The notes beneath the pieces were generated by a model that saw nothing but the letters and a program-made list of their open reading frames with translations, ran no database searches and had not been told where the DNA came from. Below are positions 62,549-64,000 of a DNA stretch of 64,000 nucleotides, in pieces. Source of the DNA: a virus. A program made the translations under genes and the position numbers. How positions within the stretch are numbered: the first letter of the stretch is position 1; each line of letters begins with the position of its first letter. Location of the stretch: the IMG/VR virus record IMGVR_UViG_3300035698_012962, positions 1 through 64,000 of that record, one strand, 5' to 3'.

Positions 62549-63661
62549 TTACGTATCTAATCGTATAACAAAGTTTACTGGGTAATCGGGAAGAGATTTT
62601 ATCGGTTGAGTTAATTTACCAATAGCTAACAATTCTCTATTATTGTTATATAATCCAATAGTTGTAATATAAGGAGCTAAAAAGGAACCTGTTTGGTCTA
62701 ATATTCCTATTTTCTCATAATCATTAAATGAGCCTGAAACCGATGGGTTAAAATCAGATATAAATGAACGTTTTACAATTGGTATTGTTTTTGTAGTTTC
62801 TTCACCAAATACACCCAAAATTGGTATCTGTTCTATTGCAGTTGGGTTTTGTGAAACATTAAATTCGTCTTCTTCTACGGTTAAAAAATACTCCAATTCG
62901 TAAATAGTCTTTGTACTATTCAATTCAATATTGAATTCACTAAGAAAACTTAATACATTACTACTAACTACATTTATTACAACTATTCCCGATTCATAAA
63001 ATATATTTCCAATTTGTTCGGAATAAAGTGTAAGGCCGCCTATACTTAATTCCGGTTCCTCTATAATTAAAATATTTTCATTTGTATCCAATTCTAATAA
63101 TGTGAACTCTTTTGTTTCATTTTCATATGTTAAAATAATAGAGTTTGCATTAATATCTATTGAATTTATTTCAAATGTATAATCAATAGTATTATTAGTT
63201 AATATGAGAATATTATCATCTAAATTAACTAATTTTGTTTTATAGATGGTATGGGTATTACTATATAAGTTAGAGTAACCGTCATCTGTTATAGTTATAT
63301 TTTCTACAGAATTTGAAAGTTTAAATGTAGTTCTTCTTATCCCCTCACCATAAATCATTGGCGGAACAGAAAATACAATAGCATCTTCAAATAAAGTACG
63401 TTCAATATTTATCCCTCTATACTTTCTATCTCCTAAATCTGTTATACTACCTATATCATCACTGTAGTATTGTTTTTTTATTGATTGGTATAACGGATAT
63501 TGGTACACACCATTTGTAGTTGGGGCAGTAGTTGGATCAAATTCCCCACCGATTAACTTTTGTATTCTAAATACAGGTAAATCATTTTCATCCAATAACC
63601 ATCTCTTATATACTTGAAATGGTCTAATTGAGCTATCGGTATCTGGTATTTGTTTATACAT
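62549..63661 (-). CDS. Virion structural protein, 370 aa
   Basis: Starts MYKQIPDTDSSIRPFQVYKR. The middle is beta-rich with IEEPELSIGGLTLYSEQIGN. The C-terminus YITTIGLYNNNRELLAIGKL with TQPIKSLPDYPVNFVIRLD is the same module as the end of the partial gene at 63741 (VFITSIGLYDSSNEMLAIAK). This module is common to baseplate or tail proteins of marine T4-like phages (recalled). A tail or wedge protein is likely. Confidence 0.65.
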   Translation of the reverse strand: MYKQIPDTDSSIRPFQVYKRWLLDENDLPVFRIQKLIGGEFDPTTAPTTNGVYQYPLYQSIKKQYYSDDIGSITDLGDRKYRGINIERTLFEDAIVFSVPPMIYGEGIRRTTFKLSNSVENITITDDGYSNLYSNTHTIYKTKLVNLDDNILILTNNTIDYTFEINSIDINANSIILTYENETKEFTLLELDTNENILIIEEPELSIGGLTLYSEQIGNIFYESGIVVINVVSSNVLSFLSEFNIELNSTKTIYELEYFLTVEEDEFNVSQNPTAIEQIPILGVFGEETTKTIPIVKRSFISDFNPSVSGSFNDYEKIGILDQTGSFLAPYITTIGLYNNNRELLAIGKLTQPIKSLPDYPVNFVIRLDT

Positions 63662-63693
63662 TTATTGATCCTATAAAAAAGTTCCTTATATAA

Positions 63694-63704
63694 TTAAATA
63701 TAAG
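63694..63704 (-). promoter_or_regulatory. Possible promoter motif, divergent variant (CTTATATTTAA)
   Basis: TTTCTTATATTTAATTATA on the coding strand, 32 bp upstream of the ATG at 63661. It is further from consensus than the others. Confidence 0.35.
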
Positions 63705-63740
63705 AAACTTTAATTTTATACTTTTAATTAATATCCTCTA

Positions 63741-64000
63741 TTAAAATGAAATTTTCACCTTGACCAAAACTTCTTTATCGAAGGATTTAGCCACAGGTTG
63801 AGATGTTTTAGCAATCGCCAACATTTCATTCGAACTATCATAAAGACCAATAGAAGTTATAAACACTTTTGGATCTCTTTCAAATGATTCTTCTACAAAT
63901 TCACCTGTCGTTCTATCCGCAAATGTAGGATTATTTGAAAAATTAAATTCTCTATTAGTAGCTCTTACAAAATAATGAGAAGTTGATATGTTTTCTTTTC
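63741..64000 (-). CDS. Virion structural protein, 3' end only
   Basis: The C-terminal 86 residues are seen, the start lies beyond the right edge. HYFVRATNREFNFSNNPTFA and VFITSIGLYDSSNEMLAIAK are shared with the 62549-63661 product and with tail proteins of marine T4-like phages. The last residues are DKEVLVKVKISF. Probably a tandem paralogue of its neighbour. Confidence 0.7.
   Translation of the reverse strand, partial: KENISTSHYFVRATNREFNFSNNPTFADRTTGEFVEESFERDPKVFITSIGLYDSSNEMLAIAKTSQPVAKSFDKEVLVKVKISF

Noticed and set aside
1-64000. tRNA genes, CRISPR arrays, insertion sequences and an integrase
   Set aside because: I found no cloverleaf, no spaced repeat array, no transposase and no integrase motifs on either strand; the half-site arrays are too short for CRISPR.

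Overview
The window is a 64 kb slice of the genome of a large, AT-rich, tailed phage of the T4 superfamily (contractile-tailed myovirus type). The evidence is a recognisable T4-like set: neck proteins gp13, gp14 and gp15, major capsid gp23, scaffold gp22, prohead protease gp21, portal gp20, large terminase gp17, a gp46/gp47-type recombination nuclease and a primase. Nearly all genes read on the minus strand in tight, often overlapping arrays. Only four plus-strand genes stand out: an unknown protein at 396, a zinc-ribbon protein at 17736, phoH at 43448 and a small ribbon-helix-helix protein at 57528. Both ends of the window cut through structural genes. A Bacteroidota (flavobacterial) host is my inference. 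It rests on low GC, two TTG-N20-TATATTT promoters and a bS21 protein of Bacteroidota flavour.

Layout (minus-strand genes are transcribed from high to low coordinates). 1-15 kb: tail fibre and adhesin region, with three tandem glycine-rich adhesins (two with LamG-like C-termini), two long repeat fibres, one ending in a Peptidase_S74 chaperone, and smaller tail proteins. 15-17.5 kb: neck genes gp13-gp14-gp15. 17.7-21.9 kb: cargo, namely a plus-strand zinc-ribbon gene and a two-gene unit of Vsr-like homing endonucleases, one fused to a DNA methyltransferase. 22-25 kb: gp23 and gp22. 25-32.7 kb: bS21 and a dense set of small proteins around the gp21 protease. 32.7-35.6 kb: a portal gene interrupted by an in-frame HNH intein. 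35.6-43 kb: GNAT, HAD, gp17 terminase, a membrane coiled-coil protein and a ParB/CCA-nucleotidyltransferase fusion. 43-49.2 kb: phoH and a five-gene glycan operon, bracketed by two copies of a duplicated regulatory block. 49.9-57.3 kb: a Cys-containing tail protein and a 2230-residue tail protein ending in Peptidase_S74. 57.5-62.5 kb: a fused Mre11-Rad50, primase and a GIY-YIG-like protein. 62.5-64 kb: paralogous structural proteins.

The most unusual system is a family of at least twelve proteins, encoded around the portal, protease and terminase genes. They share short N-terminal amphipathic peptides that end in [I/L]-x-E, the cleavage consensus of T4-type gp21. I read these as capsid-targeting tags clipped off inside the prohead, so that many proteins, including a HAD-type phosphatase, would be packaged with the DNA. 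Two of the larger tagged proteins, and a ParB/CCA fusion, also carry internal sites of the same type, as if they were polyproteins.

Transcription appears to be organised by a recurrent 10-bp motif (TATACTTATA on the coding strand). It lies about 17-50 bp upstream of the first gene of most minus-strand units, both structural and replicative. Rho-independent terminators close several units.
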